Assembly: GCF_900104175.1 (NCBI RefSeq)
Contig: NZ_FNIX01000001.1
Span: forward strand, 633,975-697,974
Direction: 5' to 3'
Origin: Lentzea jiangxiensis
GTDB lineage: Bacteria; Actinomycetota; Actinomycetes; Mycobacteriales; Pseudonocardiaceae
Length of the DNA stretch: 64,000 nucleotides
In this document: one piece after another, positions 17,361 to 26,953 of the stretch
How the letters are laid out: every line of letters starts with the position of its first letter
How positions within the stretch are numbered: position 1 is the first letter of the stretch
The notes under the pieces: generated by a model
Databases searched by the model: none
Told to the model about the DNA's origin: nothing
The model's input: the letters and a program-made list of their open reading frames with translations, nothing else
Position numbers and translations under genes: made by a program

Positions 17361-18668
17361 GTGAGTGACCATGGGCACAACTCGGCCGTGGCTGCGTTGA
17401 GCGCGCAGTACGCCGCGATGCGCGAAGGTGCGCCGGTGCGGCTCGCGAAGAAGACGTCGAACCTCTTCCGGTTCCGGGCCGACCAGGCCGGCGGGCTCGA
17501 CGTCGGCAGGTTCGACCAGGTCCTGTCCGTGGACCCGGCCGGACGCACCGCACAGGTGCAGGGCATGACCACCTACGAGAACCTCGTCGCCGCGACACTG
17601 CGCCACGGCTTGATGCCGTTGGTGGTGCCGCAGCTCAAGACCATCACCATCGGCGGTGCGGTCGCGGGACTCGGCATCGAGTCCACGTCCTTCCGCAACG
17701 GCCTCCCGCACGAGTCGGTGCGGGAGCTGGAGATCCTCACCGGCGACGGCGAAGTGGTCGTCTCCAAACCGGACGACGACCTCTTCCGCGCCTTCCCGAA
17801 CTCCTACGGCACGCTCGGCTACGCGCTGCGGCTGGAGATCGAGCTGGAGCCGGTGCGCCGGTACGTGCGGCTGCGGCACGTGCCGTTCGGCTCCTTCGAG
17901 GAGTGCGCCGCCGTCATCGAGGAGGTCTGCGCGGACGGCTCGGCGGACTTCGTCGACGGCACGGTCTTCTCCCGCGGCGAGATGTACCTGACGCTGGGCC
18001 ACTACGCCGACATCGCGCCCTGCACGTCGGACTACACGGGCAACCAGATCTACTACCGGTCCATCCAGCAGCGCCGCACGGACCACCTGACGATCCACGA
18101 CTACCTGTGGCGCTGGGACACCGACTGGTTCTGGTGCTCGCGGGCGTTCGGGGCGCAGAACCCGGTCGTGCGCCGCCTGTGGCCGAAGCGCTACCTGCGT
18201 TCGGACGTGTACCGCAGGCTGGTGGCGAAGCACCGGCGGCTGCGGCCGCGGGTGGACGTCGAGCCGGTGATCCAGGACGTGGAGATCCCGGTCGCCGGCC
18301 TGGCCGAGTTCCTCGACTTCTTCGACCGCGAGATCGGCATCTCGCCGGTGTGGCTGTGCCCGGTGCGCCTGCGCGACACCACGGGCTGGCCGCTGTACCC
18401 GATGGACGCGGACACGTTGTACGTGAACGTCGGGTTCTGGTCGGAGGTCCCGGTGCGTCCGGGGGAGAAGATGGGTGACCGCAACCGGCTGATCGAGCGC
18501 GAGGTGGCGCGGCTGGGCGGCCACAAGTCGCTGTACTCGGACTCGTACTACACCGAGGACGAGTTCTGGCGGCACTACAACGGTTCGCACTACCGGGCGG
18601 TGAAGGCCCGGTACGACCAGACGAACCGCCTGCCTGATCTGTACGCCAAGTGTGTCAGGGGACGATGA
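17361..18668 (+). CDS. tmsA: FAD-binding oxidoreductase for 10-methyl fatty acid synthesis (TmsA/BfaA type)
   Basis: A 435-residue FAD-linked oxidoreductase with a PCMH-type FAD domain: VLSVDPAGRTAQVQGMTTYENLVAATL, then VVPQLKTITIGGAVAGLGIESTSFRNGLPHESV, a typical ADP/FAD contact region. In mycobacteria and relatives, this protein next to a cyclopropane-synthase-like methyltransferase reduces the 10-methylene intermediate to 10-methyl stearate (tuberculostearic acid). The next gene is exactly that methyltransferase, starting right after this stop, so the pathway assignment is strong. GTG 17361 was chosen from the leaderless -10 box and because the length (435) then fits the family; the frame is open further upstream. 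Confidence 0.88.
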   Translation: MSDHGHNSAVAALSAQYAAMREGAPVRLAKKTSNLFRFRADQAGGLDVGRFDQVLSVDPAGRTAQVQGMTTYENLVAATLRHGLMPLVVPQLKTITIGGAVAGLGIESTSFRNGLPHESVRELEILTGDGEVVVSKPDDDLFRAFPNSYGTLGYALRLEIELEPVRRYVRLRHVPFGSFEECAAVIEEVCADGSADFVDGTVFSRGEMYLTLGHYADIAPCTSDYTGNQIYYRSIQQRRTDHLTIHDYLWRWDTDWFWCSRAFGAQNPVVRRLWPKRYLRSDVYRRLVAKHRRLRPRVDVEPVIQDVEIPVAGLAEFLDFFDREIGISPVWLCPVRLRDTTGWPLYPMDADTLYVNVGFWSEVPVRPGEKMGDRNRLIEREVARLGGHKSLYSDSYYTEDEFWRHYNGSHYRAVKARYDQTNRLPDLYAKCVRGR

Positions 18669-19901
18669 ATGCGGTTGGCCTCCGTTTTCCAGCGCATCAC
18701 AGGTGGCAGCGACGTTCGCTTCCAGGCCTACGACGGCAGCACCGCCGGCCCGGCGGCCGCGCCGGTGTCCATCGAGATCAAGACTCCCGAAGCCCTGTCC
18801 TACCTCGCCTCCGCGCCGGGTGAACTGGGCCTCGCCCGCGCCTACGTGACGGGACACCTGGAGATCCTCGGCGACGTGCACGCCGGCCTCTCCCGGCTCT
18901 CGGAGTTCTCCCTGCGCGGGCTCCCGTGGCTGCAACGCGTGGAGCTGCTCAAGTTCTTGGGCGGCATCCGGTTGTCGCACAAGGTCTCCCCGCCACCGCA
19001 GGAGACCCGGCTGCGCGGCCTGCGCCACTCGAAGGCCCGCGACCGGCAGGCCATCGCCCACCACTACGACGTCTCGAACCAGTTCTACGAGTGGGTCCTC
19101 GGCCCGTCGATGGCCTACACCTGCGCGGTCTACCCCTCTTCCGAGTCCACTTTGGAGGAAGCGCAGTTCGAGAAGCACGACCTGGTGGCCCGCAAGCTCG
19201 GCCTGAAGCCCGGCATGGAGCTGCTGGACGTCGGCTGCGGCTGGGGCGGCATGGTGGTGCACGCCGCCCGCGAGTACGGCGTGCGCGCGATCGGCGTGAC
19301 GCTCTCGCGCAACCAGGCGGAGTACGCGCAGAAGGCGATCGTCGAGGCGGGCCTGTCGGACCTGGCCGAGGTGCGCCACCTCGACTACCGCGACGTCCGC
19401 GAGACGGGCTTCGACGCGGTGTCGTCCATCGGCCTCACCGAGCACATCGGCAAGGCCAAGCTGCCCGGCTACTTCGCGTCGCTGTACCGCAAGCTCAAGC
19501 CCGGCGGGCGCCTGCTCAACCACTGCATCACCCGCCCGGACAACAAGCAGCGGGCGCTGTCCGGCCCGTTCATCGACCGGTACGTGTTCCCGGACGGCGA
19601 ACTGGTCGGCCCGGGACACCTGGTGTCGCTGATGCACGACACCGGGTTCGAGGTGCGGCACGAGGAGAACATCCGCGAGCACTACGCCCTCACGCTCGCC
19701 GCCTGGGGCCGCAACCTCGAGGAGCACTGGGACGAGGCCGTCGAGGAGGTCGGGGAGGCCCGCGCCCGCGTGTGGCGGCTCTACCTGGCGGCGTCGCGGC
19801 TCGGGTTCGACCGCAACAGCATCCAGCTGCACCAGGTGCTGGGGGTGAAGCTGGACGGGACGACGTCGCACATGCCGTTGCGGCCGGACTGGCTGTCCTG
19901 A
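18669..19901 (+). CDS. tmsB: SAM-dependent fatty-acyl phospholipid methyltransferase (TmsB/BfaB, CFA-synthase family)
   Basis: A 410-residue member of the cyclopropane-fatty-acyl-phospholipid synthase family. The SAM-binding motif LLDVGCGWGGMVVHAA is near residues 182-197, preceded by IAHHYDVSNQFYEWVLGPSMAYTCAVY, the family's substrate and bicarbonate region. Downstream are IGLTEHIGKAKLPGYFASLYRKLKPGG and the C-terminal YALTLAAWGRNLEEHWDEA. With TmsA it converts oleoyl phospholipid to the 10-methyl branched chain: TmsB adds methylene, TmsA reduces it. The ATG abuts the tmsA stop with no gap, indicating coupling. A strong bidirectional hairpin follows. Confidence 0.9.
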   Translation: MRLASVFQRITGGSDVRFQAYDGSTAGPAAAPVSIEIKTPEALSYLASAPGELGLARAYVTGHLEILGDVHAGLSRLSEFSLRGLPWLQRVELLKFLGGIRLSHKVSPPPQETRLRGLRHSKARDRQAIAHHYDVSNQFYEWVLGPSMAYTCAVYPSSESTLEEAQFEKHDLVARKLGLKPGMELLDVGCGWGGMVVHAAREYGVRAIGVTLSRNQAEYAQKAIVEAGLSDLAEVRHLDYRDVRETGFDAVSSIGLTEHIGKAKLPGYFASLYRKLKPGGRLLNHCITRPDNKQRALSGPFIDRYVFPDGELVGPGHLVSLMHDTGFEVRHEENIREHYALTLAAWGRNLEEHWDEAVEEVGEARARVWRLYLAASRLGFDRNSIQLHQVLGVKLDGTTSHMPLRPDWLS

Positions 19902-19921
19902 TGGTCCGTGCCTGCCACGTT

Positions 19922-19956
19922 GTGCGCTTGGCGGCCGCTCCCGGCGCCAAGCGCAC
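19922..19956. terminator. Bidirectional terminator between tmsB and the S1C protease gene
   Basis: A perfect 12-bp inverted repeat (GTGCGCTTGGCG at 19922-19933, CGCCAAGCGCAC at 19945-19956) encloses an 11-nt loop in the gap between two convergent genes. There is no T run, as is common in actinomycetes. Confidence 0.65.
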
Positions 19957-19971
19957 GTTCGACGTGATCTC

Positions 19972-20799
<828 letters not shown>

Positions 20800-20865
20800 G
20801 GCTCCACGATGGACCCCGATCTTGTGAGCAACCTGTGCCGAAACCCGCGAAAACCCTGATAAGAA

Positions 20866-22905
20866 CTAGCTGAGAAGCAGCGAGGAGACCTGGGGGGCCG
20901 ACAAGGCCGGGCCGAAGTGCGGGCCCTGCGCGCCCGTCACGCCCAGCTCCGCCAGCCGCGCCGCCTCACCGGCGGTCCGCACGCCGTCGGCGTACAGCGG
21001 CAGCCGCAGCACCGCCGCCCACCGCAGCAGGGCCACCGCGGCCGTCTCCTCCATGCGGATCGCGTCCGGGCCGAAGGCGTGCGCGACGGCGCTGTTGAAC
21101 TTCACGCCGCTCCACGGCAGCACCCGCAGCCGGCCCACGCCGACGTTGCCCCCGCTCACCTGGCCGACCACGAGTCCGACGCCGCGCTCGGTGAGGATCG
21201 TGAGCTCTTCGAGCTGGTCGTCGTTCAGCGACGTCGGCACGTGCTCGTGCAGTTCGAAGCGCAGCAGCGACGCGGGGAGGCCCGTGCGCTCCAGAACGCA
21301 GAGGACCTCGGCGACGAGCTCGGGCTCCTGGCACAGCCGCAGGGGCAGGTCGATCGTCAGCGTGGGCGTCCGGGGTCCCAGTTCGCCGTGCCACGCGCTC
21401 ACCTGCGCACACGCCTCCTCGACCGCCCACCGCACGAGACGGACGACCATGCCGTTGCCGGTGGCCTGCCCCAGGAACGCCTCGGGGCCCAGCACGCCCT
21501 GCTCGGGGTGGTCCCACACGATCTTCGCTTCGAGCGCGAGCACGGAACCGTCGGCGAGCGAGTGGACCGGAACGTAGTCGACGCGGAACTGGTTCTCCTC
21601 CAGCGCACCCGGGATCGACGCCGCGAGCGCGTACCGCTCCTTGTCGCGTGCGTCCCTCTCCGGGTCGTACAGCGCCCATTGCGCCTTGCCGGCGCGCTTG
21701 GCCCAGGCGACCGTCACGTCCGCCGCGCGCAGCAGGTCCGCCGCGTCACCACCGCGGGCGGCGCGCGGGACGACGCCGACGCTGGTCGTCACGCCGACGC
21801 CGTGGCCGTCGATCCAGGTCGCCTCCTCCAGGCGCCGCGTGAACTCCTCGACCAGGGCGATCACCGAGGGCGTGTCGCGCGGGTCCCTGATCAGCACGCC
21901 GAACTCGTCCTCGCCGATGCGCGCGACCCTGCCGACGTCCTCGGTGAACACCTCCCGCAGGTGCTGGGCGACGTGCACGAGCACCTGGTTGCCGACGTCG
22001 TGGCCGAAGGCGTCGTTCATGCCGCGGAACCCGTCGACGTCGATCTGGACCAGCGCGAGGCTCTCGGGGCCCATCGACCCGGTCGCGCCCTCGAGCCAGC
22101 CGAGGAACTGCGCCCGGTTCGGCAGGCCCGTCTGCACGTCGTTGAGGCTCTGCCGGAGGAGTTGCGACTGCAGCGCGCGCATCTCGTCCATGCTCTCGAC
22201 CATCGTGACGAGGTACGACGGCGTGCCGTCCTCCTCGCGCACCAGCGAGATCGCCATGTGCGTCTGGATGGTCTCGCCGTCGCTGCGGACCATCCGCTTC
22301 TCGACGCGCACGTTGTCGTGCTCGGACGCGACCAGCCGCATGGTGAGCTGCCGCAGGTCTTCCCTGTCGTCGGGGTGCACGAGGTCGCGGCCGCTCATCC
22401 GCCGCACGTCCTCGTGCTGGTAGCCGAGCATCGTCAGCAACGCGTCGTTGACGTCGATGATCTCGCCCTTGAGGCCGCTCACGACGATCCCGAACGCCGC
22501 GCTGGAGAAGACCGCCCGGAACCTGGCCTCGCTCGCCCTGACCGCGCTCTCGGCCTTGCGCATCGCGTTGATGGCGGCCGTGCGGCTGAGTTCCTGCTGG
22601 GCGAGCGTGAGGTCGCGCAGGCCCTCGGCGTACCCGGCGGCGAGTGCGGCCAGCTGAGCGGGTGTGACCGGGGGCAGCTCACCGAGCTGCGTGAGCGACC
22701 GCTCCAGCGTCGCCGAGGAGATGAGGTCGTGCTCGACCATCGACCGGCCGACCTGCCGGGCCTCGTCCACGCCACCACGGAGCAACTGCTCGACGTAGCC
22801 GCCGAGCAGTCGCGCCAGCTTCTCGCGCGTGAAGTCCGCGACGAGCGTGGTGGAGATCGCCGCCGCCCACTGCACGGCGGCATCGCGGATGTCGACCATG
22901 TTCAT
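20866..22905 (-). CDS. PAS-GGDEF-EAL protein with degenerate active sites
   Basis: A 679-residue cytosolic protein: a helical N-terminal domain (1-~120), a PAS domain (~125-245, FRAVFSSAAFGIVVSGLKGEIIDVNDALLTMLGY), a GGDEF domain (~255-420) and an EAL domain (~430-679). The GGDEF signature is GEDEF (331-335), with Glu in place of the second Gly. In the EAL domain the signature reads EAK (459-461), the usual DDFGTG loop reads GQVSGGN, and the Lys-x-Asp motif reads KFN. Phosphodiesterase activity is therefore unlikely and cyclase activity doubtful. It may act as a c-di-GMP or GTP sensor. Start ATG 22905, with a second ATG at 22899. Confidence 0.88.
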   Translation of the reverse strand: MNMVDIRDAAVQWAAAISTTLVADFTREKLARLLGGYVEQLLRGGVDEARQVGRSMVEHDLISSATLERSLTQLGELPPVTPAQLAALAAGYAEGLRDLTLAQQELSRTAAINAMRKAESAVRASEARFRAVFSSAAFGIVVSGLKGEIIDVNDALLTMLGYQHEDVRRMSGRDLVHPDDREDLRQLTMRLVASEHDNVRVEKRMVRSDGETIQTHMAISLVREEDGTPSYLVTMVESMDEMRALQSQLLRQSLNDVQTGLPNRAQFLGWLEGATGSMGPESLALVQIDVDGFRGMNDAFGHDVGNQVLVHVAQHLREVFTEDVGRVARIGEDEFGVLIRDPRDTPSVIALVEEFTRRLEEATWIDGHGVGVTTSVGVVPRAARGGDAADLLRAADVTVAWAKRAGKAQWALYDPERDARDKERYALAASIPGALEENQFRVDYVPVHSLADGSVLALEAKIVWDHPEQGVLGPEAFLGQATGNGMVVRLVRWAVEEACAQVSAWHGELGPRTPTLTIDLPLRLCQEPELVAEVLCVLERTGLPASLLRFELHEHVPTSLNDDQLEELTILTERGVGLVVGQVSGGNVGVGRLRVLPWSGVKFNSAVAHAFGPDAIRMEETAAVALLRWAAVLRLPLYADGVRTAGEAARLAELGVTGAQGPHFGPALSAPQVSSLLLS

Positions 22906-22996
22906 TCAGCTCGGTGGCCATTCGTGGGGACCGGGTGATCTGCGGAAGATCCGACGGACATGCTCACTGATGGGTCATACCCTGTCCAACCGAACC

Positions 22997-23018
22997 CCGA
23001 ATCCCCGTCTGGATTCGG
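22997..23018 (-). terminator. Hairpin downstream of the acetyltransferase gene
   Basis: CCGAATCC (22997-23004) and GGATTCGG (23011-23018) form a perfect 8-bp stem with a 6-nt loop, 30 bp past the GNAT stop on the minus strand. There is no T tail. Confidence 0.45.
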
Positions 23019-23047
23019 CGGATCCACCACGAATTCACTCGTTTGAA

Positions 23048-23515
23048 CTAACGGATCACCTTGCTGAAGGCCAGCGGACCAATTGTCAGGGGATCCGTCT
23101 CCACGTCGAACAACGGTGTGTACCCGGTCGCCAGGTACAGGCCTTTCGCCTCCGGCTGGCGAGGCCCCGTGGTGAGGTAGATCCTGCTGTACCCAAACGT
23201 TCTCGCTTCGTTCTCGAGTTCGACGAGCACGCGCCGCGCCAATCCGCGGCGGCGGTGTTGTGAATGGGTCCAAATGCGTTTCATCTCGGCGGTTTCTTCG
23301 TCACGGCGCTTGAACGCGCCGCCCGCCACGGCCACCCCGCCTTCCATCAGCAGGAGGAACTGCCCGTTCGGGGGTTCGAACACATCCGCCGGCCTTTGCA
23401 TCTCCGCTGCGCCCGATGGCCCGTAACGAGACGTGTACTCGTACGTGAGTTCCGCGACCAGCGGCGCCGCTTCCGGGTCGGACTGCCGGACGCGGCGCAC
23501 CTCGAGCGTCGTCAT
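23048..23515 (-). CDS. GNAT-family N-acetyltransferase
   Basis: A 155-residue GNAT acetyltransferase. The acetyl-CoA binding motif A is clear: AEMKRIWTHSQHRRRGLARRVLVELENEA, with the R/Q-x-x-G-x-G/A-type loop. It is followed by motif B (YSRIYLTTGPRQPEAKGLYLATGYTPL). The ATG at 23515 overlaps the TGA of the upstream monooxygenase gene (ATGA at 23512-23515), so the two form an operon. The substrate is unknown; with a sulfonate-type monooxygenase as partner, a small amine or amino acid is a plausible target, but this is a guess. Confidence 0.85.
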   Translation of the reverse strand: MTTLEVRRVRQSDPEAAPLVAELTYEYTSRYGPSGAAEMQRPADVFEPPNGQFLLLMEGGVAVAGGAFKRRDEETAEMKRIWTHSQHRRRGLARRVLVELENEARTFGYSRIYLTTGPRQPEAKGLYLATGYTPLFDVETDPLTIGPLAFSKVIR

Positions 23516-24612
23516 GCGGCCTTGGCCCGGTCGCGCTTCGCGACTTCCTCGCGCACCAGCGGGATCACGTACCGGCCGAAGTCGATCGCGTCGTCGAGCA
23601 GGTCGTAGCCGCGGGCCGAGAGGATGTCCACGCCGAGGTCGTAGTAGTCCAGCAACGCCTGCGCCACGGTCTCCGGGGTGCCGACCAGCGCGTTGGAGTT
23701 GCCCGCGCCGCCCGTCGCCTTCGCCGTGGGCGTCCACAGGGCGCGGTCGAACCGTTCGCCGCGCTCCGCGACCGCCAGGAGCCGCTGCGAGCCGGTGTTC
23801 TCCGGGGCGGTGAGCGGGTGCCGGCGGCTCAACGGCCCGTTCGCCTTCCTCGCCTCGATCCTGTCCACGGTCCGGTGTGCCTTCTCCCAGGCCAGTTCCT
23901 CGGTCGGCGCGATGATCGGTCGGAACGCGACCTGGATCCGCGGCACGTCCGTGCGCCCCGCCGCCTTCGCCGCCTGCTTCACCGACTCGATCTGCTGCGC
24001 GGTCTCGGCGAGCGGCTCGCCCCACAGGCAGAAGATGTCCGCCTCCGCCCCGCCCGCCGCGTAGGCCGCGGGGGAGGAGCCGCCGAACGAGACGTTCGGG
24101 CGTGGCTGCTGCACGGGGAAGACGTCGCTCACGAAGTCGGCGAAGTGGTAGTGCTCACCGTCGTGGTCGAACGCCTCCCGGCTGAGCCACGCCTTCTTGA
24201 CGATCTGGATGTACTCGCGCGTGCGGCCGTAGCGCTGGTCCTTGGTGAGGTAGTCGCCCTCGCGCTGCTGCTCGTGGTCGGTGCCGCCGGTGATGAAGTG
24301 CACCGTCAACCGGCCGTCGCTGATCTGGTCGAGCGTCGCGAAGGTCTTGGCGGCGAACGTCGGGTAGGACACGTTCGGCCGGTGCGCCAGCAGGATCTGC
24401 AGCCTGTCCAGCTTGGCGGCCAGGAAGGCGGCCGCGGCGGAGGGTTCCGGCGCTCCCGAGCCGTACGCGAAGAGCACGCGGTCCCAGCCGTGCTCCTCGT
24501 GCGCGCGGGCGAGCCTGAGCGTGTAGTCCTTGTCGAACGCGCCGGCGGACGACCGAGGCGTCGTCTCCGACCCGTCGTTCGTGGCGGCGATCCCGAGAAA
24601 CTCGACTGGCAT
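23512..24612 (-). CDS. SsuD-like FMN-dependent (LLM class) monooxygenase
   Basis: A 366-residue luciferase-like monooxygenase of the alkanesulfonate monooxygenase branch. Family features include LLAHRPNVSYPTFAAKTFATLDQISDGRLTVHFITGG, YGRTREYIQIVKKAW, PNVSFGGSSPAAYAAGGAEADIFCLWGEP and the C-terminal GTPETVAQALLDYYDLGVDILSARGYD. Such enzymes use FMNH2 from a partner reductase to cleave C-S or related bonds. Two flavin reductase genes lie 2-3 kb away on the same strand, beyond an opposite-strand gene. ATG 24612 was chosen as the conserved start. No signal peptide, so cytosolic. Exact substrate unknown. Confidence 0.88.
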   Translation of the reverse strand: MPVEFLGIAATNDGSETTPRSSAGAFDKDYTLRLARAHEEHGWDRVLFAYGSGAPEPSAAAAFLAAKLDRLQILLAHRPNVSYPTFAAKTFATLDQISDGRLTVHFITGGTDHEQQREGDYLTKDQRYGRTREYIQIVKKAWLSREAFDHDGEHYHFADFVSDVFPVQQPRPNVSFGGSSPAAYAAGGAEADIFCLWGEPLAETAQQIESVKQAAKAAGRTDVPRIQVAFRPIIAPTEELAWEKAHRTVDRIEARKANGPLSRRHPLTAPENTGSQRLLAVAERGERFDRALWTPTAKATGGAGNSNALVGTPETVAQALLDYYDLGVDILSARGYDLLDDAIDFGRYVIPLVREEVAKRDRAKAA

Positions 24613-24802
24613 GACCGATTCCCCAGAGCTGTAGTGGGATTGGGGTGCGTTGAGGGAGACGCCCTTCGAGTGCACACCTCGGCCCCGCTCGCCGCAACGA
24701 CGTCCACAGAGCGGGATTTGCTTGCACACGCGGGGTACCGTGGTGGTGTTCGCGTTGAGGGGCGCGGCTCGTTTCTCGTTGTCCTCCAACGGAAAGACGC
24801 GC

Positions 24803-26497
24803 ATGCGCTCACTCGTCGTCATCGGCGGCGGCCCACGCGCCGCCGGCCTGCTGGAACGGATCGCCGCCCAGTCGCCCTCCCTCGAGCTCGCGGTGCACGT
24901 CGTCGACCCGCACCCGCCCGGAGCGGGCCGGGTCTGGCGGCACGCCCAGTCCCCGTTGCTGCGCATGAACTCCATGGCCGAGGACGTCACGGTCTTCACC
25001 GACGACTCCTTCGACGGCGAGGGCCCGGTCCGTCCGGGACCGTCGCTCGCGGAGTGGATCGACATCGACCCGACCTCGTTCCCGTCACGGCAGGTGCAGA
25101 GCGGCTATCTCTCGTGGTTCTTCGAGCACGTAAGGGAATCTCTGCCTCCGAACATCTCGGTGACCGTGCATCGGGCGACGGCTTCGAAGGTCGTCGGCAC
25201 GAGGGTGTGGCTCGACGACGGGTCGTCCCTGGACGCCGACGTCCTCGTGCTCGCCCTCGGCCACCTCGACGCCGAACCCGAGCCGGAGCACCGCAAGCTC
25301 GCCGAGCACGCCGCGGAGCACGGCCTGGTCTACGTGCCCCCGCTGTACTCCGCCGACGCGGACCTCTCGGCCGTCACCGGTCACGTCGTGCTGCGCGGGT
25401 TCGGGCTCGCGTTCATCGACCTCATGGTGCTGCTGACCGAGGGGCGCGGCGGCCGGTACGTGCGGTCGGGAGGCCGGCTCGCCTACGTGCCTTCAGGCGC
25501 GGAACCGACGCTGTACGTGGGGTCGCGGCGGGGTGTGCCGTACCACTCGAAGACCGGCTACCGGTTGCAGGGGCCACGTCCGCCGCTGCCGCACTTCTTC
25601 GTCGCGGACGCCTTGAGGGGCCGCGATCTGGACTTCCGGGACGACGTGTGGCCGTTGATGGCCAAGGAGATCGCCTGGGGTCACTACCACGAGCTGTTCA
25701 CCGGCCACCCCGGCCTGGTGGGCATGCCGTTCGTCGAGTTCGCCACCTCGTTCAGCGCTCTGCCCTGGTACAGCGAGGAGATGCGCGAACTCGAGGCGCT
25801 CGCCGTGCCCGATCCCGCCGACCGCATCGACTTCGAACAGCTCGACCGGCCGCTCGCCGGCGTGACGTTCGCGACGGCGGAGGAGTTCCAGGAGCACCTG
25901 CGCTCGTACGTCGAGGCGGACGTGGCACGGCGGTCGGATCCCCGCTACAGCGCCGATCTCGGGGCGTTCCTGGCGCTGCTGTCGGTCTACGGCCAGCTGG
26001 CGGGGCTCATGCCGTTCGACGGGTGGTGGCACGGCTACTTCAGCTACCTCGCCTCCGGTCCGCCGCCGGACCGGCTGGAGGAACTGCTGGCGTTGTCGCG
26101 CGCGGGGATCGTGCGGTTCCTCGGCGCCGACATGTGGGTCGAGGCGGTGGAAGGAGCCTTCGCGGCGGGCAGCGCGACGACACCGGACGTGGTGCGCGCC
26201 AACGGGTTGATCGAGGCACGCCTGCCCACGCACTCGTTGTCCCGCACGGCGGATCCGGTGCTGCGGTCGTTGCGCGCGGTCGGTGACGTCTCCGAGGACG
26301 CCGCCGGGCTCGTGCGGGTGTCGCCGGTGGGACGTCTGGTCGACGAGCGGGGCGAGGAGGACCCCGTCCGGTTCGCCGTGGGGCCCTACACGACCGGGAA
26401 GGCGTTCGCGGCGTTCGCACGGCCCGGCACGAACGCCCCGGCGTTCCGGCAGAACGACGTGCTGGCGCGCGAGGTCCTGCGGACGCTAGGCGACTGA
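24803..26497 (+). CDS. FAD/NAD(P)-binding protein (NAD_binding_9-like)
   Basis: A 564-residue protein beginning with a dinucleotide-binding strand and loop RSLVVIGGGPRAAGLLERIA. Further nucleotide-binding stretches appear at VWRHAQSPLLRMNSMAEDVT, LDADVLVLALGH and GHVVLRGFGLAFIDLMVLLTEGRGGRY. The layout resembles the FAD-NAD(P)-binding family found next to actinobacterial biosynthetic and sulfur genes, mostly uncharacterised. ATG 24803 has GGAAAG 6 nt upstream. It is divergent from the LLM monooxygenase gene (190-bp shared promoter region with no clear riboswitch), and its stop overlaps the convergent flavin reductase gene by 12 bp. It may be a flavoprotein partner of the cluster. Confidence 0.78.
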   Translation: MRSLVVIGGGPRAAGLLERIAAQSPSLELAVHVVDPHPPGAGRVWRHAQSPLLRMNSMAEDVTVFTDDSFDGEGPVRPGPSLAEWIDIDPTSFPSRQVQSGYLSWFFEHVRESLPPNISVTVHRATASKVVGTRVWLDDGSSLDADVLVLALGHLDAEPEPEHRKLAEHAAEHGLVYVPPLYSADADLSAVTGHVVLRGFGLAFIDLMVLLTEGRGGRYVRSGGRLAYVPSGAEPTLYVGSRRGVPYHSKTGYRLQGPRPPLPHFFVADALRGRDLDFRDDVWPLMAKEIAWGHYHELFTGHPGLVGMPFVEFATSFSALPWYSEEMRELEALAVPDPADRIDFEQLDRPLAGVTFATAEEFQEHLRSYVEADVARRSDPRYSADLGAFLALLSVYGQLAGLMPFDGWWHGYFSYLASGPPPDRLEELLALSRAGIVRFLGADMWVEAVEGAFAAGSATTPDVVRANGLIEARLPTHSLSRTADPVLRSLRAVGDVSEDAAGLVRVSPVGRLVDERGEEDPVRFAVGPYTTGKAFAAFARPGTNAPAFRQNDVLAREVLRTLGD

Positions 26498-26953
26498 GGT
26501 GTAGCGCCCCTGGTGCCGCACCAGGGGCGTCGCGATCTCGGAGTGCGTGATGTCCAGCGGTTCGCCGACCAGCGCCACGTGGTCGCCGACCGCGATCCGC
26601 CGCGAGGTCCTGCACCGCAGGCGGACCGGCGCGTCCAGCAGCGACGGCACGCCGTCCTCGTCCGCCCGCCACCGCGTGCCGGGGCCGAACCGGTCGACGC
26701 CCTTGGTGGCGAACAGGTCCGCGAGCGCGGTCTGCGTGACGTCCAGCAGGTGCACGGCGAACAGCGGCGCGGTCCGCAGCACCGGCCACACCGACGCGCC
26801 CTCGCCGATCCACACGACGACCAGCGGCGGTTCGAACGAGACCGAGGTGAACGAGGACACCGTGGTGCCGACCGGACCCTCCGGGCCGCTGGCCGTGACG
26901 ATCGTGACGGCCTGGGCGTGGTGCTTCAGGGCGTTGCGCAGCTGCTCCTTCAC
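26486..26953 (-). CDS. Flavin reductase (FMN-binding split-barrel)
   Basis: A 155-residue flavin reductase-like protein: LKHHAQAVTIVTASGPEGPVGTTVSSFTSVSFEPPLVVVWI is the FMN-binding split-barrel start, and FAVHLLDVTQTALADLFAT and GDHVALVGEPLDI follow. It would supply reduced FMN to the LLM monooxygenase. The GTG start at 26953 overlaps the TGA of the upstream NADPH-dependent FMN reductase (26950-26953), so the two reductases are co-translated. Confidence 0.88.
   Translation of the reverse strand: MKEQLRNALKHHAQAVTIVTASGPEGPVGTTVSSFTSVSFEPPLVVVWIGEGASVWPVLRTAPLFAVHLLDVTQTALADLFATKGVDRFGPGTRWRADEDGVPSLLDAPVRLRCRTSRRIAVGDHVALVGEPLDITHSEIATPLVRHQGRYTSVA

Noticed and set aside
24613-24802. Possible SAM or other sulfur riboswitch before the SsuD-like gene
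   Set aside because: The expected conserved core and terminator were not found on either strand; only ordinary promoter DNA.
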